From: Nitrososphaera sp. UBA210
GTDB taxonomy: Archaea > Thermoproteota > Nitrososphaeria > Nitrososphaerales > Nitrososphaeraceae
NCBI GenBank assembly: GCA_002494895.1
Contig: DADA01000079.1
Span: 1-15,884, forward strand
Reading direction: 5' to 3'
DNA length: 15,884 nt
Part shown: positions 1 to 8,351 of the stretch, in pieces
Layout: the number at the start of each line of letters is the position of its first letter
Numbering within the stretch: the first letter of the stretch is position 1
Translations under genes and position numbers: made by a program
Notes under the pieces: model-generated
Told to the model about the DNA's origin: nothing
What the model saw: the letters and a program-made list of their open reading frames with translations, nothing else
The model's database searches: none

Positions 1-12
1 AGAACGGCTGAG

Positions 13-26
13 AGAAAATATATAGA
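13..26 (+). promoter_or_regulatory. TATA box and purine-rich BRE of pdxS
   Basis: A purine-rich stretch runs into TATATA at about 19-25. Its centre is about 27 nt before the GTG/ATG pair at 46/49, which is the spacing expected when an archaeal transcript starts at or next to the start codon. There is no Shine-Dalgarno sequence, so a leaderless mRNA is the likely reading. Confidence 0.6.
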
Positions 27-45
27 GCATTCAAGCCCATTTATC

Positions 46-1023
46 GTGATGACCATTTCCCTGGTCGCCACGGAGTCAAGACCAAAGGGTGTCAAGGTCG
101 AGATTCTCGACAACAGTGCCCGGAAGGTCAGGGGGACCACTCTGCTAAAGCGCGGCTTTGCGCACATGCAAAAGCATGGAGTCGTGATGGATGTCACGAA
201 CGTGGAACAGGCCGTCATTGCCGAAGAGGCTGGCGCGGTGGCAGTCATGGTACTGGACAAGCTCCCTTATGATGTCAGAAAGGCCGGAGGTGTGGCCAGG
301 ACTGCAAGTGTCAAAGTAATCCAGGAGATAATGGACGCAATCACGATACCGGTTATGGCAAAATGCAGGATAGGGCATGTTGACGAGGCCAAAGTGCTTG
401 AAGTGACCGGGGTGGACATGATAGACGAAAGCGAAGTCCTCACGCCGGCCGACGAGGAACGCCACATCTGGAAGTGGGATTACACTACGCCTTTTGTCAA
501 CGGCGCCAGGAGCCTTGGAGAGGCTCTGCGCAGAATAGAGGAAGGCTGCGCGATGATAAGGACCAAGGGTGAGCCGGGAACTGGCAACGTTGCAGAGGCT
601 GTAACGCATATCAGGCTTGTAAATTCCGAGATTCGAAAGATACGCTCGCTGTACCAGGATTCTGACAGGCAGGAGCTCATGAAGGCGGCGCGTGAGCTAA
701 AGGTGTCCTACGCCATCGCAGAGGAGACGGCGCGGCTGGGAAGGCTTCCCGTGGTTAACTTTGCAGCTGGAGGAATCACCACGCCGGCCGATGCGGCTTT
801 TCTGATGAACCTTGGCTGCGACGGGGTGTTCGTCGGCTCGGGCATATTCAAGTCAGACGATCCGGCGCAGCGCGCAAGGGCAGTCGTGCTCGCTACGACT
901 TTTCACGATAATCCCAAGATAGTGATGGAGGCGCAAAAGATGGTCGACGAGAAAAAATCGCTGCTGGGCCTTGACACAAAGAACCTGGAGCTTCGGATGC
1001 AGGATCGGGGCCAGTCGGCTTGA
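46..1023 (+). CDS. pdxS: Pyridoxal 5'-phosphate synthase lyase subunit PdxS
   Basis: This is the synthase subunit of the DXP-independent vitamin B6 pathway. It makes pyridoxal 5'-phosphate from ribose 5-phosphate (or ribulose 5-phosphate), glyceraldehyde 3-phosphate and ammonia supplied by PdxT, in the cytoplasm. The 325-residue TIM barrel shows the family blocks: MDVTNVEQA with Asp49, the catalytic lysine in PVMAKCRIGH (Lys106), IDESEVLTPADEE, and the second lysine in RTKGEPGTGN (Lys174), then NFAAGGITTPADA and GVFVGSGIFKS. Residues 1-25 extend somewhat beyond typical bacterial homologues. The start is GTG at 46 or the adjacent ATG at 49; both fit the TATA box at 19-25, and 49 fits slightly better. 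The gene overlaps pdxT by 4 nt, so the two subunits are surely co-transcribed. Identification is secure. Confidence 0.97.
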   Translation: MMTISLVATESRPKGVKVEILDNSARKVRGTTLLKRGFAHMQKHGVVMDVTNVEQAVIAEEAGAVAVMVLDKLPYDVRKAGGVARTASVKVIQEIMDAITIPVMAKCRIGHVDEAKVLEVTGVDMIDESEVLTPADEERHIWKWDYTTPFVNGARSLGEALRRIEEGCAMIRTKGEPGTGNVAEAVTHIRLVNSEIRKIRSLYQDSDRQELMKAARELKVSYAIAEETARLGRLPVVNFAAGGITTPADAAFLMNLGCDGVFVGSGIFKSDDPAQRARAVVLATTFHDNPKIVMEAQKMVDEKKSLLGLDTKNLELRMQDRGQSA

Positions 1024-1670
1024 GCGGCGCCAGGAAGTCCGTCACCATTGGGGTACTTGGATTTCAGGGAGATATCGAGGAAAACGTCGCGGCTACCGAA
1101 CAGGCGCTAAATGAAATGGAAGTTGACGGCACTGTTCAAGTCGTGCGATACCCGGAGGAGATGGAGAAGATAGACGGCCTGATCCTGCCGGGAGGCGAAA
1201 GCACCGTGCAGAGCACTCTGGCAGCCATTCAGCATTCTCTGCCAATAATGAAGAAGCGGATATCAGAAGGCATGCCCGTCCTTGGCACATGCGCAGGCAT
1301 GATAATGCTTTCAAAGCGGGCGTTTGATAAGGTCATCGGGGAGACCAAGCAAAAACTGATGGGCGACTTGGACATTGTGATAGAACGGAACGCCTTTGGA
1401 CGGCAGAACGAATCCTTCGAGGCTGACATCCCCATGGCCATGGTGGGCAAGGACTCATTCAAGGGCATATTCATCAGGGCTCCGGCGGTAACGGAGGCAG
1501 GCAAGGACGTGGAAGTTCTTGCAAAGTTCAACAACAGGATCGTTGCCGTAAGGCAGAAAAACGTCATAGGCACGGCATTTCACCCTGAGTTATCAGGCGA
1601 CTCCCGGATCCACAGGCATCTGGTAGAGATGGCCGTCGATTTCAGGCGCGAGCAAAAGATCGACAATTAG
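1020..1670 (+). CDS. pdxT: Pyridoxal 5'-phosphate synthase glutaminase subunit PdxT
   Basis: Class I glutamine amidotransferase that hydrolyses glutamine and channels ammonia to PdxS in the B6 synthase complex. The 216-residue protein shows GVLGFQGDIEEN at the N-terminus, the PGGEST loop (57-62), the nucleophile Cys91 in GTCAGM, RNAFGRQ (123-129), and His188 and Glu190 of the triad in FHPEL. The start is TTG at 1020, inside the pdxS stop region (TTGA overlap). No ATG or GTG exists in frame before the first beta strand, so TTG is required. This start implies translational coupling to pdxS. The length is slightly above the usual 190-200 residues because of small insertions. The gene ends 25 nt from the convergent antiporter gene. 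Confidence 0.96.
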   Translation: MSGARKSVTIGVLGFQGDIEENVAATEQALNEMEVDGTVQVVRYPEEMEKIDGLILPGGESTVQSTLAAIQHSLPIMKKRISEGMPVLGTCAGMIMLSKRAFDKVIGETKQKLMGDLDIVIERNAFGRQNESFEADIPMAMVGKDSFKGIFIRAPAVTEAGKDVEVLAKFNNRIVAVRQKNVIGTAFHPELSGDSRIHRHLVEMAVDFRREQKIDN

Positions 1671-1695
1671 TACTGCCGCAAGCCGATGGTTTCGA

Positions 1696-2832
1696 CTAGT
1701 TGATGAAGAAAAAGCCAATCGCCATGATGATGTAGACGGCTGTAAGCATCACGCCTTCAAACCAGTTTGTCTTGCCATCGTGCACGATCAAGTTCAGGAT
1801 TATGGCACCTAGGAGTATCATCGCAAGCTCAAACAAAGTGAATACGAGGGTGAAGGGCTGTCCCATCGCAATCCCGGCAAATACCAGAATGGGAACGACG
1901 AACAGCGCTATCTGAGTGCCAGAGCCGGCCGCGATTCCTATGGAAAGTTCGATCTTGCCTTTCCTTGCAAGCAATATGGCGCTGCTGTGCTCGGCCGCGT
2001 TTCCAACGATGCCCACTATTATCGCGCCGACAAACAGCTCGCCAAAGCCAAGTTCTTCGCCTGTCTGCTCCACAGACCCGACGAGGATCTCGCTGACAAG
2101 TATGACTCCTCCCATGCTTGCTGCCAGCAGGATAAACGACTTTTTCTTACTCCAATGGCCATGGCCGCTGTGATCAGCTCCAGAATCCGCAGATAATTTG
2201 GTTTCTCCTGAGGTCGTCGCCTCTTCCAGCGCTTCTTTCTGGACGAAAAGGTGCTTGTGGGTAAAGAAAGTGAACACTATTCCCAGGATGTAAACTGCCA
2301 GCAGGATAAAGACGAGTGAGTCGCTTAGCAGCTGCAGGTTTTCCTGATTACCAGGACCGGACAGAGCTGTCGTCGCAATAATCGTTGGCACAGCAAGTCC
2401 TATCACGGCAATGAACAGCATCGAGGACTGAAAGCCGACATTTTCGCGGTTGAAGCGCTGCTCTTTGTACTTGAAGCCGCCGGCTACTAGGCTGAGCCCA
2501 AAAATCAGGAGGATGTTTCCCAGTATCGCCCCGGTGATTGACGCCTTGACCAGGTCCAACAGCCCGGCACTGATAGCGACTATGGCAATAATGATCTCTG
2601 CCGCGTTTCCAAATGTCACATTGAGGAGCGATCCTGTGGTTGCTCCGTAATGGGTCGAAAGATGCTCGGTTGAATCTCCTATCAGTTTTGCCAGCGGGAT
2701 CAGGGCTATTGCCGCAACTACGAATAGCACCAGATGATCGGCGTGTGCAAGTTCGAGCGCAAGCGCTATTGCCACGAAAACGAGCAGAAAGTAGATGGCA
2801 GATCCTTTTGACAGCTTTATGGAGCGGAGCAA
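1696..2832 (-). CDS. Ca2+/H+ antiporter of the CaCA superfamily (Cax/ChaA type)
   Basis: Membrane cation/proton exchanger that probably exports Ca2+. The 378 residues form about eleven hydrophobic helices. The two inverted alpha-repeat signatures are both present: GNAAEI at 75-80 and GNAAEHSSA at 277-285, each carrying the ion-binding glutamate. They are separated by a hydrophilic loop (191-231) that contains a His cluster, HSGHGH at 221-226, which could sense or bind metal. Family members typically have 350-420 residues, so the gene is full length. The start is TTG at 2832; a TAA stop lies directly upstream in frame, so no longer form exists. A TATA-like TTAAAG lies about 37 nt upstream. Which cation is carried cannot be read from the sequence; Ca2+ is the usual substrate of the family. 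Confidence 0.93.
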   Translation of the reverse strand: MLRSIKLSKGSAIYFLLVFVAIALALELAHADHLVLFVVAAIALIPLAKLIGDSTEHLSTHYGATTGSLLNVTFGNAAEIIIAIVAISAGLLDLVKASITGAILGNILLIFGLSLVAGGFKYKEQRFNRENVGFQSSMLFIAVIGLAVPTIIATTALSGPGNQENLQLLSDSLVFILLAVYILGIVFTFFTHKHLFVQKEALEEATTSGETKLSADSGADHSGHGHWSKKKSFILLAASMGGVILVSEILVGSVEQTGEELGFGELFVGAIIVGIVGNAAEHSSAILLARKGKIELSIGIAAGSGTQIALFVVPILVFAGIAMGQPFTLVFTLFELAMILLGAIILNLIVHDGKTNWFEGVMLTAVYIIMAIGFFFIN

Positions 2833-2860
2833 TTACGACTTTTCAATATCAGATGCACGG

Positions 2861-2876
2861 CATACTTTAATTGTTT
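2861..2876 (-). promoter_or_regulatory. TATA-like element of the antiporter gene
   Basis: On the minus strand the sequence reads AACAATTAAAGTATG, an AT-rich element centred about 37 nt before the TTG start at 2832. This would give a leader of about 10 nt. It lies in the 151-bp divergent region shared with the PHP gene; a plus-strand TATA-like TTCATATAA lies nearby at 2900-2908. Confidence 0.4.
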
Positions 2877-2983
2877 TCAATCGTCGTGTGACGGCTCGAT
2901 TTCATATAACCCACATTGTGTAAGGGGGAATACTTGCGGCAGTATTTGACTTCAGTCGGGGTGAACTCAGCAGCACAGGTCAC

Positions 2984-3910
2984 ATGACAGATATACTTGC
3001 CGCCGAGCTTCACTGCCATAACGTGTTCTCGAACTACCAGAACTCTTCGGTCCGGCTGCCCTTTGACTGCGGCATACGAATCGAGGATCAACTTCAGGCG
3101 GCCCTTGACAAGGGGATTGACGTGCTATTTGTGACCAACCACAACACCCTTGATGGGTACAAGCAGATACTTGAATACAAGAATACGCACAGGAAATTCG
3201 ACCGGATCAGGATCTACCCCGCAGAAGAGATCACGGTAGACACCCAGGGTCACGTCCTTGCGTATGGCCTGCACGAGAAGGTCCGACCGGGCATGACCCT
3301 TGAAGAAACGCTTGACGAAATAAGGCGGCAGGGCGGGGTTTCTTGCGCGGCCCACCCGTTCGCAGTCACAAACGGCGTACGCGAAAAGGCGACCATGTGC
3401 GACATGATAGAGTCGTTCAACAGCAACAACGTCGACCGGTTTTCAAACGTGATTGCAGAGCGGTTCGCAAAGGAACACGGCATGGCAACCATCGCCGGGA
3501 GCGATTCCCATGTTGTTTCAACGATGGCAAAGTGCGTAAATCTGATCGACTCTGAAAACAACCTTGACGACATCATCCAGGTAATGAGCAAGGGAAGGAG
3601 CCGCATAGCGTCAAGGGAATATGCATCAAAAGAGCAGGTCTTTGAACACGCCTATTACATCATATCCAGCTCCAAGGAACTCCTGCTGGAATATACGATG
3701 CTCCATCACCCCCGGGTATTCACCGCAGCGAAATGGGCCCTGACTTCGTTTACTTCGAATCCAGACAGCAGAACCTGGCGCTCGATCGCCAGCCTGGTTC
3801 TGTATCTGGTAAAGCGGGCTTCGCAAAAGGTGAATGTCAGGGGGTACGATCCACAGATCTTTTCGAAGAGACCGTGGAGAAAGTTGATCGCGATTAGCTT
3901 GATGCCGTAG
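2984..3910 (+). CDS. PHP-domain metal-dependent phosphoesterase
   Basis: Predicted cytoplasmic hydrolase of the PHP superfamily, close to the YciV/TrpH-like phosphoesterases that act on small phosphoesters or nucleotides. The metal ligands can be followed through the 308 residues: HCH (His10, His12), TNHNT with His53, PAEE (Glu81/82), AAHPF with His124, and the terminal GSDSH motif (Asp174, His176). The PHP domain occupies residues 5-210. The remaining 100 residues are helical, basic and Trp/Arg rich, and I do not recognise them. The start ATG at 2984 is the first in frame that precedes the HxH strand. The gene is divergent from the antiporter and may stand alone. Substrate is unknown. Confidence 0.88.
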   Translation: MTDILAAELHCHNVFSNYQNSSVRLPFDCGIRIEDQLQAALDKGIDVLFVTNHNTLDGYKQILEYKNTHRKFDRIRIYPAEEITVDTQGHVLAYGLHEKVRPGMTLEETLDEIRRQGGVSCAAHPFAVTNGVREKATMCDMIESFNSNNVDRFSNVIAERFAKEHGMATIAGSDSHVVSTMAKCVNLIDSENNLDDIIQVMSKGRSRIASREYASKEQVFEHAYYIISSSKELLLEYTMLHHPRVFTAAKWALTSFTSNPDSRTWRSIASLVLYLVKRASQKVNVRGYDPQIFSKRPWRKLIAISLMP

Positions 3911-3954
3911 TGATATGTAATCCGGTTCCTGAAAATTGAATAACTTGAGAGTTA

Positions 3955-3972
3955 GATAATGATATATAATCC
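3955..3972 (+). promoter_or_regulatory. Strong TATA box before the large surface-protein gene
   Basis: TATATAAT at 3963-3970 is one of the best TATA boxes in the window. Its centre (3966.5) predicts transcription initiation around 3993. That is exactly where an open frame with a signal-peptide-like N-terminus begins, and 180 nt upstream of the first canonical start codon (GTG 4173). Confidence 0.65.
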
Positions 3973-3992
3973 GATTTCAGAGTAACGGTTCC

Positions 3993-6900
3993 ACGAGAGT
4001 ACGAAATATCCTACGTTTCAGAGTCCTGACGCTCATCGCTACTGTTAATGCTATCGCGCTCATCCCTTACATATCAAGTTATCAACATGTCTACCCACTT
4101 TCGTCGGCTCTGGTTCTCGCGTCGTCTTCCGATCCTATTGTTACTGAAATCCTGAGTGACCATGGCTATCTTGTGGTGCAAGACTCGCAGCTTCCTATTG
4201 ATCTGTCAATTTACAGTGTAGTGATCGCCACCGCGGCCCCTGATAATTTTGAAGCTATTCGAACTTTTGTAGAAGACGGTGGCGGATACGTCTACCTGGC
4301 TTCTGCTGCAGTGCCCGCAGATCTGGAGGCGAACTACCTATGGATTGGCGCGAGATCGCTAGGATTTTCAGGTGCTGGTGAGAACGTCACCATCTCGGTA
4401 AATAACCCGCTGGGGACCCTCTTGCAGGAGGGTGATGTTCTAAAACAACAGGCACCAGAACAATCGGGCGCCATCTGGGTCGATGACTTGGAAGCCGGCG
4501 CTAGCATGCTTGCGAATTACGACGGCGGAAGCGCGTTTGCGTACAGCTATCAGTATGGACAGGGAAAAGTCTACTTCCAGTCAGACGCCGACCACGGGAT
4601 CGCGGATGAAGAGGCTAGACAGGACATCAAGTATCTTCTTGAAGCTGGAATCCTCTGGGCGACTTCTGATATTGGTCTTGGCTCTCAGGACGATCCGGAC
4701 GACTTTCTTCCTGATGGAACGACAGAAACTTTGGGCAGAGAGCCGCCGTCTGGCAGTATTGAAGTAGTGTTTTCGGGCCAGGGACAGGATGCGCGTCAAT
4801 TTCCAGACCCTCCTGACCCGGCAAGATCAATTTTCGTCAATGTCAACTCTGAAGTGGTTGACGCTACTTTGTTCTTTGAAAGCGCCGGAGTACAGTACCG
4901 CTACCATGTTCAGCCGGACTCTGGAGCTCTATTGACTTTTTCTTCAGAGATAGATGTCACGAACGTGACAGTTGCTGTACAAGACCAGCTTGATGTGGAC
5001 GGAAGCATCCAGCCTGCGGCAACGGTAGGCTATGAGACTGTCAGGAGCGCTCCGGCATGCATCCTTCCTCCTGCAGCAGTCACTAGCGGCGCGAGTGCAA
5101 TTCCCAGTGATGCTACTCTGGTTGGAACACCGGGCAGTACGGTCGGATCTACTCTGGACCTGCCGGGCATTCCGATTCCCATCGACTCGTTCTTTGTCGG
5201 ACTCGACAGAAGCGATGTCACTGGGTTCACGGTAAACTTTGAAAGCGGCGGCGTTGATTATTCCTGCCCCATCGCCCCGTCTTTGGTAGAGATTTCCTTT
5301 GACGAGCCTCTTGCGATCTCGGACATTAGTATCGAGAATGTAGGCCCCTGGGGTGTCATAGGCTATTCAGAGCCACCCGAAGAAGTGATCGTGTATTTGC
5401 GTTACAGCATTTCAAAGGCAGTCATTCTTCCTGGCATACAGGTGCAGGCGAATTCAACCGCTCCTCAAGAGACATACACCATTGTGCTTGGAGGCCAGAT
5501 GGGAATCTTTGCCATCACCGGTCCGGCTGACGGACAGGTCGCGTCGATGTGGATTTCTACGGGCGGCGAGCTGACTGAACCGTTCCTCTACCTCAGGTCT
5601 GGCGATGAATGGTACTCGACTGCGATAGACGGATCCGGAACACTTTTCACTTTTTCAGATGATACCGAGATCAATGAACTCTACATTTCCTTTGATGCAG
5701 CACAGGACGCCCAGATAACGGTGGGCTATGCATACCACATAAGGGTTGCCGCACAGGCGGGTTCGGATCTTACTGTCGAAGAACTGCAGCTGGTTTACCT
5801 GGATGGAAGTGCAAGTACGGGCCGTCCTGGGGGGCTCTCTTTTGGCTGGTCGCAGGTAGATGGCCCTGACGTGGACCTTCGTGGAAGCAGCACCGCGAGC
5901 GCTTCCTTCGCAGCCCCTCGCGTCGACGAGTCTGGAGCCAGACTTGCTTTCAAACTCGTCGTTAGGGATTCGAAGGGGCACGAGTCTCAGGACCTGGTAG
6001 TGGTACGCGTCAAAGACGATAGCCAGAGTCCCAACGAGCCGCCAATTATCAGGGAAATTACGGGCCTGACCGTGAACGAGGGCGACAAAGTTGTGATTAC
6101 TGCATCGGCGTTTGACCCCGAAGGAGGCCATTTGAGCTACACCTGGACTCAGGTGCTTGGAACCGAGCTTTCACTTGCGGGTCAGAGCACGCCGACGCTA
6201 TCATTCGATGCGCCGGCTGTATCAGAAGATGTCACACTTTCGTTCAGGATCGAAGTCATTGACGAAAACGGAAATGGCTCCTCTGAGAGAGCGGATGTGC
6301 TGGTAACGAATTTGCCTGATGTTGTAGTCGTTGCCCCTCCGCCTTTTCTGTCTGCCGGCGCAGACCAGTCCGCAAATGAAGGCGCCAATGTTGTGCTTCA
6401 GGGAAGCTATGCGGATTCTAGTGGCGATCATACTCTCCGCTGGGAACAAGTCGCGGGAACTACTGTAACCCTGTCTGACCCGGCATCATTGAACGCGTCG
6501 TTTATCGCACCGGATGTTGACGACGGAACAGAAGAAATATTGCGATTTCAGCTAGCCGCCGTAGACGGAGAAGTTATCCAGTTGTCCGATGAAGTGTCCA
6601 TTACCATCAAGGGGCTTGTCACCAGTGGTGGACAAGTTGATATTGTGCAGCCCACTGAAACAACGCTTGGAGTCGGCGAGCCGACCTTTAAGGCAGTGAT
6701 GCGAGTCGATGTAGTGCCACCGGCGGACGTCTTTGACGTGATTTTCCAGGGCTCGGAGGGACAGGTGACTCAGCCTGCTGGCCAGATCTACGGCATATGG
6801 GCAAACACGACTGGAGACATCACCGGGATAAAGCTCCACTTTAGCTCTAGCGGTTACCCGTACTCCATTGAAACTCCAGGCAATCAGGTGTTTGCCTACG

Positions 6901-7406
6901 TTTTCAACAAAACGGTAACACTCCAGGATATCAGGATGAGTGCAGTCGGAGCTGACCAACAAGCCATACAAATTGGCTATTACTACGGCCCTGTGCCGCT
7001 AGCATTTCCGGCCCTCTTCCAGCCGGAAAATTCTCCCTTCCGAGCGTCAAGCGATGTACCTGTCAATATCATCCAGTCGCCGGCTAACCCCGATCCATTG
7101 ATCGCCGGATTTATTTCGCGCAATCTTGTACTTGCCGGTATCATGGCTGTCGGGGTACCTTCAGGCATAGCAGTCGCGCTAAAGCTGTCAAGTACCCGCA
7201 GAGGCAGGCATCACGGAGACCCCCTCAAAGCTGCGAAGTTGCTATTCCCCAAGAGCGACCCCGTAGCCGGAGAGGCTGAAAAGGTCAGGCCGGTCATCGA
7301 AGAACTTGAGAGGATGCTGGGCAGGGACCTGGATACTGCGGTAAGCGCATCAGAGTTGCTGGACAGGTTCGGCTCTGGTTCCAGGAATGGCAGCTCTGAC
7401 AGGTAG
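3993..7406 (+). CDS. Large type I membrane surface protein with Rossmann-like, PKD-like and repeated beta modules
   Basis: The first ATG/GTG/TTG in this frame is GTG 4173, but the frame is open from 3963. Codons 3993-4172 encode a basic n-region (RVRNILRFR), a hydrophobic core (VLTLIATVNAIALIPYI) and the first strand and helix of the next domain, so a start near ACG 3993 is proposed (1,137 codons). Domains in order: a class I glutaminase/ThuA-like Rossmann fold at about 4101-4680, with GGGYVYLAS and GQGKVYFQSDADH; beta modules at 4749-5039, 5118-5375 and 5469-5738; PKD-like domains at 5745-6014, 6036-6311 and 6336-6614; a fourth beta module at 6720-6992; a membrane helix near 7110-7185 followed by basic residues; and a cytoplasmic helical tail to 7406. 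No catalytic Cys is seen in the Rossmann domain. It is probably an adhesin or sensor-like envelope protein; function is unknown. Confidence 0.85.
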   Translation, partial: TRVRNILRFRVLTLIATVNAIALIPYISSYQHVYPLSSALVLASSSDPIVTEILSDHGYLVVQDSQLPIDLSIYSVVIATAAPDNFEAIRTFVEDGGGYVYLASAAVPADLEANYLWIGARSLGFSGAGENVTISVNNPLGTLLQEGDVLKQQAPEQSGAIWVDDLEAGASMLANYDGGSAFAYSYQYGQGKVYFQSDADHGIADEEARQDIKYLLEAGILWATSDIGLGSQDDPDDFLPDGTTETLGREPPSGSIEVVFSGQGQDARQFPDPPDPARSIFVNVNSEVVDATLFFESAGVQYRYHVQPDSGALLTFSSEIDVTNVTVAVQDQLDVDGSIQPAATVGYETVRSAPACILPPAAVTSGASAIPSDATLVGTPGSTVGSTLDLPGIPIPIDSFFVGLDRSDVTGFTVNFESGGVDYSCPIAPSLVEISFDEPLAISDISIENVGPWGVIGYSEPPEEVIVYLRYSISKAVILPGIQVQANSTAPQETYTIVLGGQMGIFAITGPADGQVASMWISTGGELTEPFLYLRSGDEWYSTAIDGSGTLFTFSDDTEINELYISFDAAQDAQITVGYAYHIRVAAQAGSDLTVEELQLVYLDGSASTGRPGGLSFGWSQVDGPDVDLRGSSTASASFAAPRVDESGARLAFKLVVRDSKGHESQDLVVVRVKDDSQSPNEPPIIREITGLTVNEGDKVVITASAFDPEGGHLSYTWTQVLGTELSLAGQSTPTLSFDAPAVSEDVTLSFRIEVIDENGNGSSERADVLVTNLPDVVVVAPPPFLSAGADQSANEGANVVLQGSYADSSGDHTLRWEQVAGTTVTLSDPASLNASFIAPDVDDGTEEILRFQLAAVDGEVIQLSDEVSITIKGLVTSGGQVDIVQPTETTLGVGEPTFKAVMRVDVVPPADVFDVIFQGSEGQVTQPAGQIYGIWANTTGDITGIKLHFSSSGYPYSIETPGNQVFAYVFNKTVTLQDIRMSAVGADQQAIQIGYYYGPVPLAFPALFQPENSPFRASSDVPVNIIQSPANPDPLIAGFISRNLVLAGIMAVGVPSGIAVALKLSSTRRGRHHGDPLKAAKLLFPKSDPVAGEAEKVRPVIEELERMLGRDLDTAVSASELLDRFGSGSRNGSSDR

Positions 7407-7410
7407 TCTT

Positions 7411-7433
7411 GTGGATTTGCCTTTTTCTTCCAC
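7411..7433 (+). terminator. T-rich stem-loop terminator of the surface-protein gene
   Basis: A GTGGA/TCCAC stem (7411-7415, 7429-7433) encloses a loop with a run of five T and further pyrimidines, immediately after the stop at 7406. Archaeal RNA polymerase terminates on T-rich non-template DNA, so the T tract is the stronger evidence. Confidence 0.4.
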
Positions 7434-7461
7434 ATTAGCTCGATGGCTAAAATCGCCACTT

Positions 7462-7473
7462 CTTTTATAATAT
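7462..7473 (+). promoter_or_regulatory. TATA box of the ParA/MinD-like gene
   Basis: TTTTATAATAT is centred about 21-23 nt before ATG 7489. This suggests a leaderless transcript for the ATPase, separate from the surface-protein gene. The nonamer TTCCACATT occurs on both sides of it, at 7428-7436 and 7478-7486. Confidence 0.55.
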
Positions 7474-7488
7474 GGTTTTCCACATTTT

Positions 7489-8280
7489 ATGTTGAAGACT
7501 TTTACTTTTACTATTCCAAAGGGCGGTGTAGGAAAGACGCTGCTGCAGGCAAATGTGGCAGTTGCCTTGGCAAATGCAGGCAAGAAGGTGGTCGTCTTTG
7601 ATGCCGACCCAAGCAGGGCCATGGAAACGATCACCGGAACAAAGACTGGCTCTGTCACTCTTAGTCAGGTCATAAAGCGAAATCTTGATGTAAGTAACGC
7701 GATTTACAAGACTGATGTTGACAATCTCTTTCTCTTGCCCTCCGGACTTGGCGTCGAGTCTTATTTTGATCTGGGACCTGCCAGAATCGCAAAGAAGCTT
7801 GAAGAACTGAAATGCGACTTTCTGTTTATTGACATTCCCTTTCCCATGAGCGAATCCGCTTTTCTCGCTCTTGGCCTGAGCCATTACCTTGTCATGATAA
7901 TGAGCGAGGACGAATTTTCCCTCTGTGTCGAAAGCGGAATCGACCTCGCGCGCCTTGCACGACACGTCTTTGACTGCAAGCCCGCTGGCTTTGTGATAAA
8001 CAGGATCACGACTGACAAGATAGCCGACAAGCTGGTATCGCTTGTCGAAAAGGCGTTTGAAGCGCCATGCATAGCGAAAATCAAGGAGGATCCTGTCGTC
8101 AGAAAATCCTACGGGGGAGCAAACAAGCGCGATGCGTACTTATTTTTCAAGTTGTATCCGGACACGGAATTTGCGGCCGGCATCCGCCTGATTGCCAATT
8201 TCCTGATCGGGCTTCCCGACGGGGCCAGCAAGCCCTTTGGCGTGCTCGAGAATGTAATGAAGCAGATCAAGAGATCTTGA
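7489..8280 (+). CDS. MinD/ParA-family deviant Walker ATPase
   Basis: Dimerising P-loop ATPase of the MinD/ParA (SIMIBI) class, which positions DNA, protein clusters or membrane complexes. The 263 residues show the deviant Walker A PKGGVGKT at 10-17 with signature Lys11 and Lys16, Walker A' FDADP (37-41), and Walker B FIDIP with Asp115. NRI at 171-173 fits the adenine-binding region. The last 13 residues (GVLENVMKQIKRS) could form a short amphipathic helix like the MinD membrane-targeting tail; this is inference. No parB-like gene lies nearby. ATG 7489 is chosen because it directly precedes the first strand and follows a TATA box. Neighbours are the large membrane protein upstream and a winged-helix protein downstream. 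The cargo is not known. Confidence 0.9.
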   Translation: MLKTFTFTIPKGGVGKTLLQANVAVALANAGKKVVVFDADPSRAMETITGTKTGSVTLSQVIKRNLDVSNAIYKTDVDNLFLLPSGLGVESYFDLGPARIAKKLEELKCDFLFIDIPFPMSESAFLALGLSHYLVMIMSEDEFSLCVESGIDLARLARHVFDCKPAGFVINRITTDKIADKLVSLVEKAFEAPCIAKIKEDPVVRKSYGGANKRDAYLFFKLYPDTEFAAGIRLIANFLIGLPDGASKPFGVLENVMKQIKRS

Positions 8281-8310
8281 TCCTGTTCGGACAGCCCCAC
8301 ATGGAAGCAC

Positions 8311-8326
8311 AAAGTAAATCTTTATG
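8311..8326 (+). promoter_or_regulatory. TATA-like element of the winged-helix gene at 8352
   Basis: The AT-rich AAATCTTTATG is centred about 28-30 nt before the TTG start at 8352, the spacing of a leaderless or near-leaderless archaeal promoter. Confidence 0.4.
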
Positions 8327-8351
8327 CTGCTGATAACCAGAGTGCCGGAAA

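Noticed and set aside
145..609. 154-residue minus-strand frame opposite pdxS
   Set aside because: It lies wholly antisense to a secure PdxS gene, shows no recognisable motif, and is explained by codon bias of the opposite strand.
4048..4155. ATG 4048 as a possible start of the surface protein
   Set aside because: It is in a different frame and ends at a TGA at 4153; using it would need a frameshift for which there is no slippery sequence.
5655..6131. 158-residue minus-strand frame opposite the surface protein
   Set aside because: The plus strand here encodes PKD-like and beta-module sequence with clear motifs; the antisense peptide has no domain-like pattern.
7465..7965. 166-residue minus-strand frame opposite the MinD/ParA-like gene
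   Set aside because: The Walker motifs on the plus strand are unambiguous, so this is a shadow frame.
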